Counted from the first letter of the stretch, positions 54,160-63,283 are shown. The stretch: 64,000 bases of DNA from Koleobacter methoxysyntrophicus (GCF_017301615.1 NZ_CP059066.1:868001-932000), one strand, 5' to 3'. The notes: generated by a model not told the origin, from the letters alone. A program made the numbers and translations.

Positions 54160-54192
54160 TTAAGCTGCCCTTATTTCAAAAAGGCAGCTTTT
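54160..54192 (-). terminator. Hairpin after the YkuK-family gene
   Basis: AAGCTGCC and GGCAGCTT arms form an 8-bp stem directly downstream of the stop at 54198. On the minus strand a T-rich tract with interruptions follows. Confidence 0.55.
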
Positions 54193-54197
54193 TGTAT

Positions 54198-54668
54198 CTA
54201 TTTAGTATATTTGTCTGCCACTTTCGTAGCACCTGAGGCCTCGGGTTTAATCTTAACCCGGTAACCGCTTCCTATAACCCAGCCTACCACTTCCCTTATC
54301 AGTTCCCTTGTATTCCCGTTTTCCCCTATGTCTACATGAACCTCCAGGTCCAGGTCCCTATACTCGGTTTTATCCAGTTTAGATTTGATTATATCAACGA
54401 CCTCCAGAGAAAGGGAAGTCTCGGTAAAAATCTTCTGTCGGAGGTTTTTTATCTTCCGCTGGTAGGTTCTCCTGTAATAGTACCTGGCCCCTTTACCTAC
54501 CCGATGTATAATAATGGCAGTAACAAAGCATATATCGTCCTTAACATGGGAATCCGTACCTATAATCAATTTATAGGAGTATTCCGGCTCTTCTTCTATA
54601 TAGGAAATTATGTTCTCGAATACCTGGTCTAGAGTCATCCGACCGGTGCTGGGATTTATAAAGTACAT
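54198..54668 (-). CDS. YkuK-like RNase H-fold protein
   Basis: A 156-residue protein of the YkuK/DUF458 family. YKLIIGTDSHVKDDICFVTAI at residues 32-52, YRRTYQRKIKNLRQKIFTE, and DLEVHVDIGENGNTRELI are family features, and the aspartates resemble an RNase H-type active site. The function is not established. AAAGGAGAT precedes the ATG. It lies between ksgA and the ger operon. Confidence 0.85.
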   Translation of the reverse strand: MYFINPSTGRMTLDQVFENIISYIEEEPEYSYKLIIGTDSHVKDDICFVTAIIIHRVGKGARYYYRRTYQRKIKNLRQKIFTETSLSLEVVDIIKSKLDKTEYRDLDLEVHVDIGENGNTRELIREVVGWVIGSGYRVKIKPEASGATKVADKYTK

Positions 54669-54737
54669 CCGTGTCCCATCTCCTTTAACAGCCGAAGGAT
54701 GGACTATACATCCTTATTAATTAAAGTATAATCCACC

Positions 54738-55616
54738 TTAAAACAATTGGCAACCCTTTATCCCATTACTTATTCTGGCAAACTCTTCTATTGAAAGGGT
54801 TTCACCCCTTCTTGCAGGGTTTATCCCTGTTGATAGAAGAAATGATTCGAGCCGATTTTTTTTCCCAATTATACTTGAATCCTTAGATAAGGCATTGAGA
54901 AGGGTTTTCCTCCTGTATTTAAATACCGTCTTTATTATATCAAAGAAGAGTTCCGGGTCTGTTACTTCCACAGGAGGGGTTTGGCGCATTTTCAGCCGGA
55001 TTATAGCCGAATCTACTCCGGGCTTAGGGAAGAATACATTCCTGGATACCGTTGAAATGATTTCACAGTGGCAGTAATAATTGACCGCTACCGTCAAAGC
55101 CCCATAGGCCTTGGTGCCGGGAGAAGCGGTCAACCGTTCTGCCACCTCCTTCTGAAGGGTAAATACCATCAGTTGTAGGTTTAACCCCTCTTCAAGCAGG
55201 GTCATAATTATAGGGGTTGTTATATAATACGGGAGATTGGCTATAACCTTAAAAGGCTTACCTCCGAAATATATTTTCTCCAGTTCCCGTAAATTCAATT
55301 TTAAAATATCTCCGTTGATAATCTGAATATTTTCTCTTCCTTTTAGGTTTTCTTCTAAAATGGGAATTAGGTCCTTGTCGATCTCAACGGCTACAACCTT
55401 CTCTGCCCTGGAGGAAATTTCACGGGTTAGGGTTCCTATACCTGCCCCTATTTCCAGAACCCTGTCCCCGGGAACAAGCATTGCACTGTTTATTATCTTG
55501 TTTAAAATATTCTCATCTGCCAGGAAGTTCTGACCCAGGCCCTTTGAAAACCTGAAATTGTATTCCCTTACAATTTTGTTTATTACCCCCGGTGAAGTCA
55601 ATTTCAAGCTGTCCAT
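54738..55616 (-). CDS. rsmA: 16S rRNA dimethyladenosine transferase
   Basis: A 292-residue KsgA. FSKGLGQNFLADENIL at the N terminus, the AdoMet loop VLEIGAGIGTLTREI, and the catalytic NLPYYITTPI near residue 128. It dimethylates two adjacent adenines in 16S rRNA helix 45. It keeps its place next to the YabE-like gene as in Bacillus; rnmV, usually in between, is missing here. Confidence 0.96.
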   Translation of the reverse strand: MDSLKLTSPGVINKIVREYNFRFSKGLGQNFLADENILNKIINSAMLVPGDRVLEIGAGIGTLTREISSRAEKVVAVEIDKDLIPILEENLKGRENIQIINGDILKLNLRELEKIYFGGKPFKVIANLPYYITTPIIMTLLEEGLNLQLMVFTLQKEVAERLTASPGTKAYGALTVAVNYYCHCEIISTVSRNVFFPKPGVDSAIIRLKMRQTPPVEVTDPELFFDIIKTVFKYRRKTLLNALSKDSSIIGKKNRLESFLLSTGINPARRGETLSIEEFARISNGIKGCQLF

Positions 55617-55686
55617 ATTTCTGCCCCCATTATTTTATTAAAAGAAAAAGGAGTCATAGTTAAAACTCCCTTGAATTAGCAACAGG

Positions 55687-56730
55687 TTAATCCTGGTCAG
55701 CCAGGATATACACCTTAACCTTCCTCCTGCCGTAGCGCATGGCTTCTTCGTAAGTGTCATGATAAAGGTCAATCCTGTATCCTTTTATTGCACTGCCGGT
55801 ATCGGCAGCAATGGCAAATCCGTAGCCTTCCACATAGAGTCTTGTTCCCAGAGGAATAACCTTAGGGTCTACTGCAACTACACCTCTCCTAACCTTCATC
55901 CCGGTATATGTGATACCATATTCGGGGTGATCGGGGGTTTTGCCTGTAGATTGATAACCGGCATCATAGGCGGTTGCAATCATGTTATAAGCCTTTGTAA
56001 ATCTGACCCTTTCACCGCGGGAAGTTGTAAAGGTATCTATGGTTCCGTATTCGACTATCTTATCCTGATGTTCTTTTATTACATTTTCCGAAATTACTTC
56101 CCTTGATACTTCTACGCCGTCTTCATAGGTAACCCTGTATATCACCTCTTTCACACCCTCCCGACCGGGTTGAATAACCCTTGTTATGCCCTTTTCAAGG
56201 GAATCATTTTTCTTTTTTATAAGGTGGTAATAGATCCTCTGGTTCTCCGTAACATAATCATAAGTTATCCTTGTTACCTTTATTTCCATGTAAGGGTAGG
56301 TAGCGCCGTCTAATGATGGTTCTACCCTGTCTTCAGTGCCTATTTCAATACCTGCTTCACAAAGCACATCTCCCACTGTATTCTTTGTTGTCATTACAGA
56401 CAGTTCTCCACCATCAACCCTGATTTTGACGGGAAATGCCCTGATAATCTTAATTTCCATCCCTTTTTTCAGGCTCTGGTTAAGTGACGGTACTACCTCG
56501 TCCTTCGGGCCAAGGATTATACCTGCATCATGGAGAACCCCCTTTATATCGGATTTAAAGGTTTTGACTTCCCGTACAGTATTGCCGTCCAAGATGGTAA
56601 CATCCTTCCGGAAAAGCCAACAGATGCCTGCAGCCCCTGCCAAGACTAACAAAACCACAGCTATTAAAACGGAAAATTTCAACCTGCGGCCTGCTTGCCT
56701 GGTTTCTGGAATTAAAGGCTTGTCCTCCAC
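55687..56730 (-). CDS. YabE-like cell-wall protein with DUF348, G5 and 3D domains
   Basis: A 347-residue protein. A membrane segment or signal anchor lies near residues 19-40 (KFSVLIAVVLLVLAGAAGIC). Two DUF348 repeats follow (KTFKSDIKGVLHDAGIILGPKDEV and a second), then a G5 domain (about 195-270), and a C-terminal 3D domain (MIATAYDAG, GVVAVDPKVIPLGTRLYVEGYG, DTGSAIKG) with the three conserved Asp of the lytic transglycosylase fold. The GTG at 56730 is nine bases after AGGAGG. Roles in wall remodelling during resuscitation or germination are known for relatives. Confidence 0.93.
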   Translation of the reverse strand: MEDKPLIPETRQAGRRLKFSVLIAVVLLVLAGAAGICWLFRKDVTILDGNTVREVKTFKSDIKGVLHDAGIILGPKDEVVPSLNQSLKKGMEIKIIRAFPVKIRVDGGELSVMTTKNTVGDVLCEAGIEIGTEDRVEPSLDGATYPYMEIKVTRITYDYVTENQRIYYHLIKKKNDSLEKGITRVIQPGREGVKEVIYRVTYEDGVEVSREVISENVIKEHQDKIVEYGTIDTFTTSRGERVRFTKAYNMIATAYDAGYQSTGKTPDHPEYGITYTGMKVRRGVVAVDPKVIPLGTRLYVEGYGFAIAADTGSAIKGYRIDLYHDTYEEAMRYGRRKVKVYILADQD

Positions 56731-56877
56731 TTTTTTGTACCTCCTAAAAACAGAAATTTTTTGGAGTTCTTTATGAGCTGAACATATTTTGGATTTTCCA
56801 TAATAATATATGATTTTTATGTCAATATTGTTATTCATACTAAGTATACCCAGTACAGCCAAAATTATAACATAAGC

Positions 56878-57459
56878 CTACTTTACATACGCTCTGACCC
56901 TCAGACGGGCCCCTATTTCACCGGCTATCCTCCGGCATCTTTCGATGTCTATCCCGGGTATTTCTACAACAGACAGAATAACATTCGGGACATATTTAGT
57001 ACATTCCTTTGCAAATTCAATTATCGATTCGAAGGTCTTTTCTCCGTACTTAGGACGGCAGATTTTCTGGTATTTTGCTGCGTTTTCAGCATTTAGGCTT
57101 ATTGAAATTGTGTCAACCAGACCCTTTAATTTCGGTGGAACATTTACGCCGTGAATAAGATTTGCATGTCCGTTGGTATCTATCCTTACCGGCACACCGA
57201 ATTTCTTTATATAGCCGGCTACTTCCAGGATCAAATCAAGCCTTATCATAGGTTCTCCATAGCCGCAGAAAACGATTTCCTCATATTCGGTAGGGTCTCC
57301 TATTGCATCTATTACTTCCCGGGGAGTAGGTTCTCTATCCAGCCACAAATTATAACCGCCAACCCCCGGCCCCAGGTTTCTTATACAGAAGCTGCAGTCA
57401 TTTGTACAGCGGTTTGTTATATTGAGATACAGCTTCTTGTCCAATTCATATGCTATCAT
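56878..57459 (-). CDS. TatD-linked radical SAM protein
   Basis: A 193-residue radical SAM protein of the small TatD-associated group. The cluster motif CTNDCSFC is near residue 18, followed by GYGEPMIRLD and SISLNAENAAKYQK. The ATG at 57459 follows GAGGTGG by five bases. Family members are usually encoded next to tatD; here tatD is about 6 kb away with the grd operon between. The substrate is unknown. Confidence 0.88.
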   Translation of the reverse strand: MIAYELDKKLYLNITNRCTNDCSFCIRNLGPGVGGYNLWLDREPTPREVIDAIGDPTEYEEIVFCGYGEPMIRLDLILEVAGYIKKFGVPVRIDTNGHANLIHGVNVPPKLKGLVDTISISLNAENAAKYQKICRPKYGEKTFESIIEFAKECTKYVPNVILSVVEIPGIDIERCRRIAGEIGARLRVRAYVK

Positions 57460-57535
57460 ATTTACCACCTCGATTGTAGTTGCTTAACATAATTATTTTA
57501 TCATAATTATATAAAAACCGTAATATTTTTTGGTA

Positions 57536-57568
57536 AGAAAAACAGGCAGAAGGATTATCCCGCTGCCT
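57536..57568 (-). terminator. Terminator after the grd operon
   Basis: Minus-strand AGGCAG (57563-57568) pairs with CTGCCT (57544-57549) and is followed by GTTTTTC. It lies about 100 bp after grdB and ahead of the radical SAM gene. Confidence 0.6.
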
Positions 57569-57666
57569 AATCACTTATATATAGAGGGTTTATCTATCTT
57601 ATATGCCTAAATTCGTAGATACTCTAAATTTTTCTGAGGCATTTTAATAAGCCTAATGTTTTTCCT

Positions 57667-58974
57667 TTAATCTTCAAAAACGGTCTGCCCTTCCACTTCC
57701 GTCTGGAGGGCCTTGAGAGCTTTTAATACCAGTTTTCTCCTCAACTCCTTCTCATCCTTCGGTGAGAGCTGCGGATTTCCTAAAGGATGCGGAATTGCTA
57801 CCGCAGGGACTATCCTGTTGGCTCCAACGGTGAGTGAAATGGGCACTATTGTGCAGACATGGACAACCGGAATCCCTGCCCTCTCGATTTCTTTTACCAT
57901 TGTTGCACCGCAACGAGTACAGGTGCCTCAGGTGGAGGTTAGGATAACTGCCTGAACACCATCCTTAACGAGTTCTTTGGAGAAATCTGCTGCGAATTTC
58001 TTTGCATTAGCAACAGAAGTTCCATTCCCAACTGTTGCATAGTAATAGTTGTGCAGGCTTCCTATCATCCCTTCTTCTTCCAGTTCCCTCATTACATCAA
58101 CGGGAAGAACCCTGTCAGGGTCCTGGTTTGCATAAACGGGGTCATAACCTCCATGAGCCGTTTCAAAGGCATCCGGTGTAAGGTCCTTTACCCCTGTTAT
58201 ATCATATTTGCCGTATTTCGATGCACTGGAAGCCTCTATCTTGTCGGGATTGGTTTTGGGTACTATACCCCCGGAAGTAACAAGAGCCACCTTAGCTTTG
58301 CTTATATCCTTTACCGGAGGATTTGGCGGCACCCTGTCGAAGTTCGGCATAGGGTACTCCGTAGCAAAGTGTTCACCCTTCAACTTGGCCACAAGCATAT
58401 CTACAGCCCTTTTAGAACCGGGAATCTGATGGAAGAAATTCTTCCTTATGCCCCTCGGGATATATCCTTCTTCTTCCGGTGAGCCGATCTCTTTGCCTTT
58501 GGCAAGCTTTAATGCCAGTTTGGCCATTACGGGAATGGCTCTCCTCATCCCTGCTGCAGAATCGGAGGTTTCAACAATATATATGTCCTTTTTATACAGC
58601 TCCACTCCCGGGTTTTCCGGGAACATCCCCGTTACTGCGGGTATCTTTAATTCTTCGGAGACCTTTTTTGCAACAGTTCCGCATGCCATACCGTACCTTC
58701 CTGCATTAAAGGCCGGACCGGCCACTACTATATCAGGATTATACTTCTTTATCAGTTCCAATACTTCCCCGGCGGCAGCTTCAATGTTTTCATTGAAATA
58801 GGAATCACCGCATATCACCGTTCCTACTATCTGCCCTTCTCCGCTGAAGGCAGCCTCTAATGCTATACCCGGGCCTACCTTCCCGTCCCGGGCCTCAGGC
58901 CTGATACCCGCTTTTTCTTCGCCGCCTATCTGCCCGAAGAATTGATTAAGGTAATGGACAACCTTTATAGTCAT
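57667..58974 (-). CDS. grdB: Glycine reductase protein B gamma subunit (selenoprotein)
   Basis: Reading through TGA at 57928-57930 gives a 435-residue selenoprotein. Sec is residue 349 in ILTSTUGTCTRCGATMV, the UxxCxxC motif of GrdB. The N-terminal part VVHYLNQFFGQIGGEEKAG and DIVVAGPAFNAGRYGMACG are family features. With GrdE it forms the substrate-specific component that binds glycine as a Schiff base and hands an activated carboxymethyl group to GrdA. A hairpin GCACC/GGTGC 4 nt after the UGA may act as SECIS. Sarcosine or betaine forms (GrdF/GrdH) are related, but the glycine riboswitch favours glycine. Confidence 0.95.
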
Positions 58975-58992
58975 GGGTCTTCCCCCCCTTTT

Positions 58993-59457
58993 TTAATACT
59001 TGCTGTACTGTTCCCTGTACTTCTTAACCTCATTGATGATATCATCCACATCCAGGACCATTTCCATCATTGCCACCTGTTCATCATATACATCCGGGTC
59101 TATTTCTTCTTTTATTTCAGGTTCAAAGATATGATATACCCTGAGCCCTAACTGGACTCCCGCCAGTGGACCTGCAAAAGACGGATCACCGTTGGTTACC
59201 GTTTCCGCTGCCAGGCCTGATGATTCCGCTTCAGCCCCACCTAAAACAACCACTACATTTTCAGGCCCGTACTTTTCAGAAAGCTCCTTTACCCTCTTTT
59301 GGTTTTCCAGGTCCATGGCCCCTGCTGCCGTTCAGACGAAACATTCAGTTGTAGTATAGACCGGAACTGCCTCCGTAGTTTTTATGCATTCTTCAATGGC
59401 AGGCCCCGGTATACCATCACGGTCACCTATAATAATTACCTTTTTGCCTTTCAGCAT
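58993..59457 (-). CDS. grdA: Glycine reductase selenoprotein A
   Basis: A 154-residue selenoprotein with TGA at 59332-59334 as Sec 42 in [16 protein letters not shown], the invariant GrdA motif. AAGGAGG lies ten bases before the ATG at 59457, giving the start [15 protein letters not shown]. GrdA accepts the carboxymethyl group from protein B as a selenoether and passes it on to protein C; thioredoxin reduces it. CAGG/CCTG shortly after the UGA could be the SECIS stem. It lies between grdE and grdB. Confidence 0.96.
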
Positions 59458-59483
59458 AGCTTCACAGCCTCCTTTTCAATAGA

Positions 59484-60770
59484 TTAAAATCCCTTTGCGG
59501 TCAAGAGACTGTATCCCAGCTCATTGGTAGAACCCGTTATCGCCTGTATTTCCACGGTGATGCTTCCGTCTTCATTAATACTGCCGCTAAAACCTCCGGC
59601 TATAACCTCAACGGCTTCAATATCCCCTATTACCCTGTCCATTTTCGGAAGGGTTACCACTTCGTTTGCATTCCCTACTGTGACCATTGCGTCGGCCCTT
59701 GGGTCTGCATCAGCAAGGGACTGGGACATTCCGTCCCTGCCGGCATATTCATCTGCGACAATAACGGTCTTTATGCCTTTATCCTCTATCTTAGTGCAGT
59801 TCATGATAAGGTCAGTATCGGGGTTACCGAAGCCCTCTTCGGAAATTATAACACCATCTGCTCCTATCAGCTCTACCAGTTTTGCCGTGTAGTTGGAAGA
59901 CCTCTGTTTGTCGGCAAGTGTAACGTTTTCATTGGTTATTATAATCCCTATGAAATTAATATCCCTGCCGTGCCTCTCGTAGAGGTCCCTTATTATTGGG
60001 TTGTTCAGGTGGTGGAAGGTAGTGTTCTTGTCACAAGCAGAAACACAGTTCCCGCTTACTATAGCTCCGTCCATGACTTCTGTAGGATAAATAAAGGTAG
60101 GTATTATCTTTTTGGCATCCACACCATAAACATATGTGTCATGGAGAAGCCCCTGGCTCTGCAGCATGTAAACATAGGCTACCCTGGGCAAACCGGGAAA
60201 CATATTCAGACCCTCTTTTAGGGTTGGAGTTTCGTATACTTCCACTTCATCGGGTTCGATGTCTTTACCCGCTTCTCCCAGGTAGGCAGCAGCCTTTAAC
60301 CCTGCCATCCTGACTGCAGCTTCATGCTCGTGTTTGGCCAGGTCACCTTTCGGCTGGCAGATAACGACCACATTATTTTTTTTCGAAAAGGGAGTATATT
60401 CCGCCCCGGGGCCTGCCATATCGATAAACCCTTCCTGGAAGCCGACGATCTTGCCCGCCGTTACCACACAGGCACCATCCAGCACATGGGTGCGGCCCTC
60501 CCCTACGGTATCAACCTTTCCTACCATCCCCGGGAAAATACTGCCGCTACCCTTAACCTTTACCCTGGGCTCAATAACATCCTTAACGGGAATTATCCTG
60601 ATACTCTCTCCCGGTCGTGCCAGCTCGATTTCCACTTTAGCCAAACGGCCGTCTTCCATAAGAAGACTTATCAGTTCATCCCTGTTAATATGCAGAGTTC
60701 CCTGTTTTACAGCCGTTTTTTCTCCGAACTGAACATCCTTAATCTTAATTCTGCCCAATTCCAGGCGCAT
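59484..60770 (-). CDS. grdE: Glycine reductase protein B alpha/beta proprotein
   Basis: A 428-residue precursor. The Cys in IVSGNCVSACDKN, near residue 241, is the site where GrdE is cleaved to make a pyruvoyl-bearing subunit that forms the Schiff base with the amino substrate. Other features: MRLELGRIKIKDVQFG and the C-terminal EIQAITGSTNELGYS. The ATG at 60770 lies six bases after GGGGGTG; the GTG at 60779 is within that site. It precedes grdA by 27 bp. Confidence 0.94.
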   Translation of the reverse strand: MRLELGRIKIKDVQFGEKTAVKQGTLHINRDELISLLMEDGRLAKVEIELARPGESIRIIPVKDVIEPRVKVKGSGSIFPGMVGKVDTVGEGRTHVLDGACVVTAGKIVGFQEGFIDMAGPGAEYTPFSKKNNVVVICQPKGDLAKHEHEAAVRMAGLKAAAYLGEAGKDIEPDEVEVYETPTLKEGLNMFPGLPRVAYVYMLQSQGLLHDTYVYGVDAKKIIPTFIYPTEVMDGAIVSGNCVSACDKNTTFHHLNNPIIRDLYERHGRDINFIGIIITNENVTLADKQRSSNYTAKLVELIGADGVIISEEGFGNPDTDLIMNCTKIEDKGIKTVIVADEYAGRDGMSQSLADADPRADAMVTVGNANEVVTLPKMDRVIGDIEAVEVIAGGFSGSINEDGSITVEIQAITGSTNELGYSLLTAKGF

Positions 60771-60799
60771 TAAAGTCACCCCCTGTTTTTTATCTTCGG

Positions 60800-61102
60800 T
60801 TATATGTTCTCCTTAATCATGTTTTCAATATCCTCAACCGTTACCTCTCTCGTCAATTCTTTAACCTTTTGGCCATTTTTGTACAGGATGATGGTCGGAA
60901 GCCCCAGGACTTTCTGGGATATAGCCAGTCTCCGGTTGGCAGAAGTGTCCAGCTTGCAGAATTTAACCTTGTCCTTGTATTTTTCTGCCAGGGCTTCTAC
61001 CTTTGGAAGTAAAGCAAGGCACGGACTGCATTTGGGCCCCCAGAAATCAACAACAACAGGTTTATCTGACTTCAAAACCTCCTCCTCAAAGTTATCTTTG
61101 TT
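60800..61102 (-). pseudogene. trxA: Thioredoxin of the grd operon, 3' part, cut by an ISL3 element
   Basis: From the insertion point the frame reads NKDNFEEEVLKSDKPVVVDF and the redox site GPKCSPC, then GLPTIILYKNG, a thioredoxin of the grd-operon type. The first six codons (MDMIEL) lie beyond the IS at 62458-62475, and the 8-bp target duplication is counted once. The rejoined gene encodes 106 residues, the normal length. As it stands, a TTG at 61075 with GAGGAGG just before it could start a 91-residue form lacking the first strand. Whether that works is unknown. It should reduce GrdA. Confidence 0.9.
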
Positions 61103-62449
61103 GGTTCATCTCCATTTCCGTTGGTAAAAAGCAGCTAAAATAGAAGGACATCTGCATACCTCGTCGTAATTAGATATTGACTCTAAAACATCTAAGGAGG
61201 TATTACAGATGTCCAATATAAGTATAACATCATTATTCCCCTTTCGTCGACTAAAATTTATAGGTTCAGAGGACATTGATTTCGAGCAGGGTACCGGAAA
61301 AGTAGTTGAATTAAAACCAGACCTGCGTTTTACGCCCATTTGTTCTAAATGTAGCAGTAAAGGAGTCGGTAAGCATTCTAACCATCAACGTTTCTTAAGA
61401 GACCTTTCCTTAGGTCCTCATAAAACGCTAATCCATCTACATTATCGCAAGATAGAGTGTCCTCTGTGCGGTCAAATAGTTGTAGAAGAGCTGGATATAG
61501 CCGAACCTGGTGGGCCAAGGGTAACCCGGCGTTTGGCTGTCTACATACAGGAACTCTGTAAATTAATGACCGTAAAGGATGTAGCAGAACATCTCCAGCT
61601 GGATTGGAAAACGGTTAAAGAAATTGATAAACAGGGTCTTAAGCAGGAATTTGCCGATATAGACTACAACGGATTACGGTATTTGGCAATAGATGAAATC
61701 TCTTATGGAAAACACCACCGGTATCTGACTAATGTCATCGATTTTGAAACCGGCCGGATTGTTTGGGTTGGTAAAGACCGTAAATATGAAACCTTAAAAG
61801 AGTTCTTCTTAAAGATGCCGGAGGAGGTACGAGACCAAATTAAGGCTGTTGCCATGGATATGTGGGACCCATTTATTAAAGCAGTTTCTGAATTTTGTCC
61901 CCAGGCTGCCATTGTCTTTGATGTATTTCATATAGTCGCTCAATACAATAAAGTAATTGACAAGGTCCGTAGAGTAGAAACCAGGGCTGCAATGGAAACT
62001 GATAAAAATGTCATTAAGGGCAGCCGCTGGATCCTGCTTAAAAATCCGGAGAATCTTAAAGAAAAGGAAATACCTCGTTTGGAAAAACTGCTTTCGATTA
62101 ATAAGAACCTTTCCACCGTATACATTTTGAAAGATGAGCTAAAAACAATCTGGCAATGTAATGACCGCCAGCAGGTGTCAAAAGCGCTTGATGAGTGGTG
62201 CACAAAAGCATTGGAATCCGGTATACCTGCATTAAAACGGTTTGTGAAAACCTTACGACGCCATGAATACGGTATCCTTAATCACGCTGATTATCCAATA
62301 CATACGAGTAAGCTGGAAGGGATAAACAATAAAATTAAGGTTATCAAACGTCAAGCTTATGGCTTCCATGACCTGGAGTATTTTATCTTAAAAGTTAAAC
62401 AAGCCTGCTCATGAAAGCGTTAGTTCACCAACGCTTTTGGAGATGATCC
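61103..62449 (+). mobile_element. ISL3-family insertion sequence, 1347 bp
   Basis: The element has inverted ends: left GGTTCATCTCCA (61103), right GGATCATCTCCA read inwards from 62449, with CGTTGGT again matching further in (18 of 23 positions). It is flanked by a perfect 8-bp direct repeat TCTTTGTT (61095-61102 and 62450-62457), the size expected for ISL3. It encodes one transposase and sits in trxA in the orientation opposite to the grd operon. The intact duplication and open transposase frame suggest a recent arrival. Confidence 0.95.
61209..62414 (+). CDS. ISL3-family transposase
   Basis: A 401-residue DDE transposase. An N-terminal zinc-binding region (ICSKCSSKG, IECPLCGQ) and helix-turn-helix (VKDVAEHLQLDWKTVKEID, near residue 120) are followed by the catalytic residues: Asp in AIDEISYGK, Asp in AMDMWDPFIKAV, and Glu in SKLEGINNKIKVIKR near residue 373. 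AAGGAGG precedes the ATG. The frame is complete, so it is probably active. Confidence 0.96.
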   Translation: MSNISITSLFPFRRLKFIGSEDIDFEQGTGKVVELKPDLRFTPICSKCSSKGVGKHSNHQRFLRDLSLGPHKTLIHLHYRKIECPLCGQIVVEELDIAEPGGPRVTRRLAVYIQELCKLMTVKDVAEHLQLDWKTVKEIDKQGLKQEFADIDYNGLRYLAIDEISYGKHHRYLTNVIDFETGRIVWVGKDRKYETLKEFFLKMPEEVRDQIKAVAMDMWDPFIKAVSEFCPQAAIVFDVFHIVAQYNKVIDKVRRVETRAAMETDKNVIKGSRWILLKNPENLKEKEIPRLEKLLSINKNLSTVYILKDELKTIWQCNDRQQVSKALDEWCTKALESGIPALKRFVKTLRRHEYGILNHADYPIHTSKLEGINNKIKVIKRQAYGFHDLEYFILKVKQACS

Positions 62450-62475
62450 TCTTTGTTTAATTCAATCATATCCAT
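62450..62475 (-). pseudogene. trxA: trxA 5' fragment beyond the IS
   Basis: The minus strand carries AAGGGGGGTGTG as ribosome-binding site, then ATG GAT ATG ATT GAA TTA and the target duplication. These are the first codons of the thioredoxin gene whose remainder begins at 61102. The ISL3 right end follows. Translation from here would run into the IS. Confidence 0.88.
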
Positions 62476-62575
62476 CACACCCCCCTTCAAATTATTTTTA
62501 TTAAGCTAAAAAATTACAATGCAGCGTGGAAACTACTATAATAAGAACAGCCCAGATAATTTTTGCGTAAAAAAA

Positions 62576-62956
62576 TCAACGGGATTCAAGGGCCTCTTTT
62601 ATAAGGGTATAATCCATAAATGCCAGGTCTTTTTTTATATCATCGGCCATAGGAGGAATTGGCTTTACTTTAAGAAACTTTTCCATTATAAGGATGCTGT
62701 CTCCTATAACCCTTACCGAATCAATATCAACAGGACCGGGTCCGGCCGATAGAATGACCGTTCTGTAAGGAGTTTGATTTGGTTTTATTCCTCCTACCAA
62801 TGGATGGGTTATAAGTATGTAGCCTTTGTGAATTAAATCACGTGCTTCGGTTAAAATCTTCATCGGCGGAAAATTCATATACCTTATTTCACCCTTTACA
62901 GGCTCCTTTAAGAAATACGGGTTGTTCGTTATTACGGTATATTCGCCAGTTTTCAT
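62576..62956 (-). CDS. grdX: GrdX family protein
   Basis: A 126-residue GrdX. MKTGEYTVITNNPYF, GYILITHPLVGGIKPNQTPYRTVIL and the motif SIRVIGDSILIMEKF-like region near residue 80 are typical. It is the first gene of many grd operons; its role is not established. GAAGGAGAAGAGGG stands before the ATG. It follows a tandem glycine riboswitch and precedes the interrupted trxA. trxB, often the next gene in other species, is absent. Confidence 0.9.
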   Translation of the reverse strand: MKTGEYTVITNNPYFLKEPVKGEIRYMNFPPMKILTEARDLIHKGYILITHPLVGGIKPNQTPYRTVILSAGPGPVDIDSVRVIGDSILIMEKFLKVKPIPPMADDIKKDLAFMDYTLIKEALESR

Positions 62957-63035
62957 TCCCTCTTCTCCTTCTTTCGTTTTCCGACCCCTTACGTGTTATG
63001 GTTCCCAACCCAAAATTCCCTTTATACCTTTAACA

Positions 63036-63093
63036 AACAAAAAGACAGAGATTATTATCATCGGCAAATAATCTGCCGATAATAATCTCTGTC
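63036..63093 (-). terminator. Expression-platform terminator of the glycine riboswitch
   Basis: On the minus strand GACAGAGATTATTAT..CGGCA pairs with TGCCG..ATAATAATCTCTGTC in a very long stem, followed by TTTTTG. Its first arm starts at the end of the second aptamer, so ligand binding can compete with hairpin formation and let grdX be read. Confidence 0.88.
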
Positions 63094-63283
63094 CGCTGAC
63101 CTGAGAGATTCTTCCCTAAAAAAGGGAATTACTCCTTCGGTGCTGCCTGTACCGGCAGCTCTCCAGAGCACCGTCGTGATGCGATCCTTTTGCCTGAGAG
63201 TTTCTCCGCAAACCGGCCATTTTGCAGATTACCCCTTCGGCGCCCTTAGAAGGGTCTCTCTCGCACCCTTCATCCGATTTTAT
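63090..63283 (-). promoter_or_regulatory. Tandem glycine riboswitch
   Basis: Two glycine aptamers on the minus strand. The first has GGATGAAGGGTGCGAGAGAG, CGCCGAAGGGG and AAACTCTCAGGCAAAAGGA. The second has GAGAGCTGCCGG, GCACCGAAGGAG and AATCTCTCAGGTCAGCGG-type closing sequence. The order and linker are typical. It stands ahead of grdX and supports glycine as the substrate of the operon. Confidence 0.95.

Noticed and set aside
57667-57900. 77-codon frame after the grdB TGA as a separate gene
   Set aside because: It continues grdB in frame through the Sec codon with the UxxCxxC motif.
62458-62575. Possible trxB remnant between grdX and trxA
   Set aside because: Only about 100 bp lie there, and they contain the trxA ribosome-binding site and no frame resembling TrxB.
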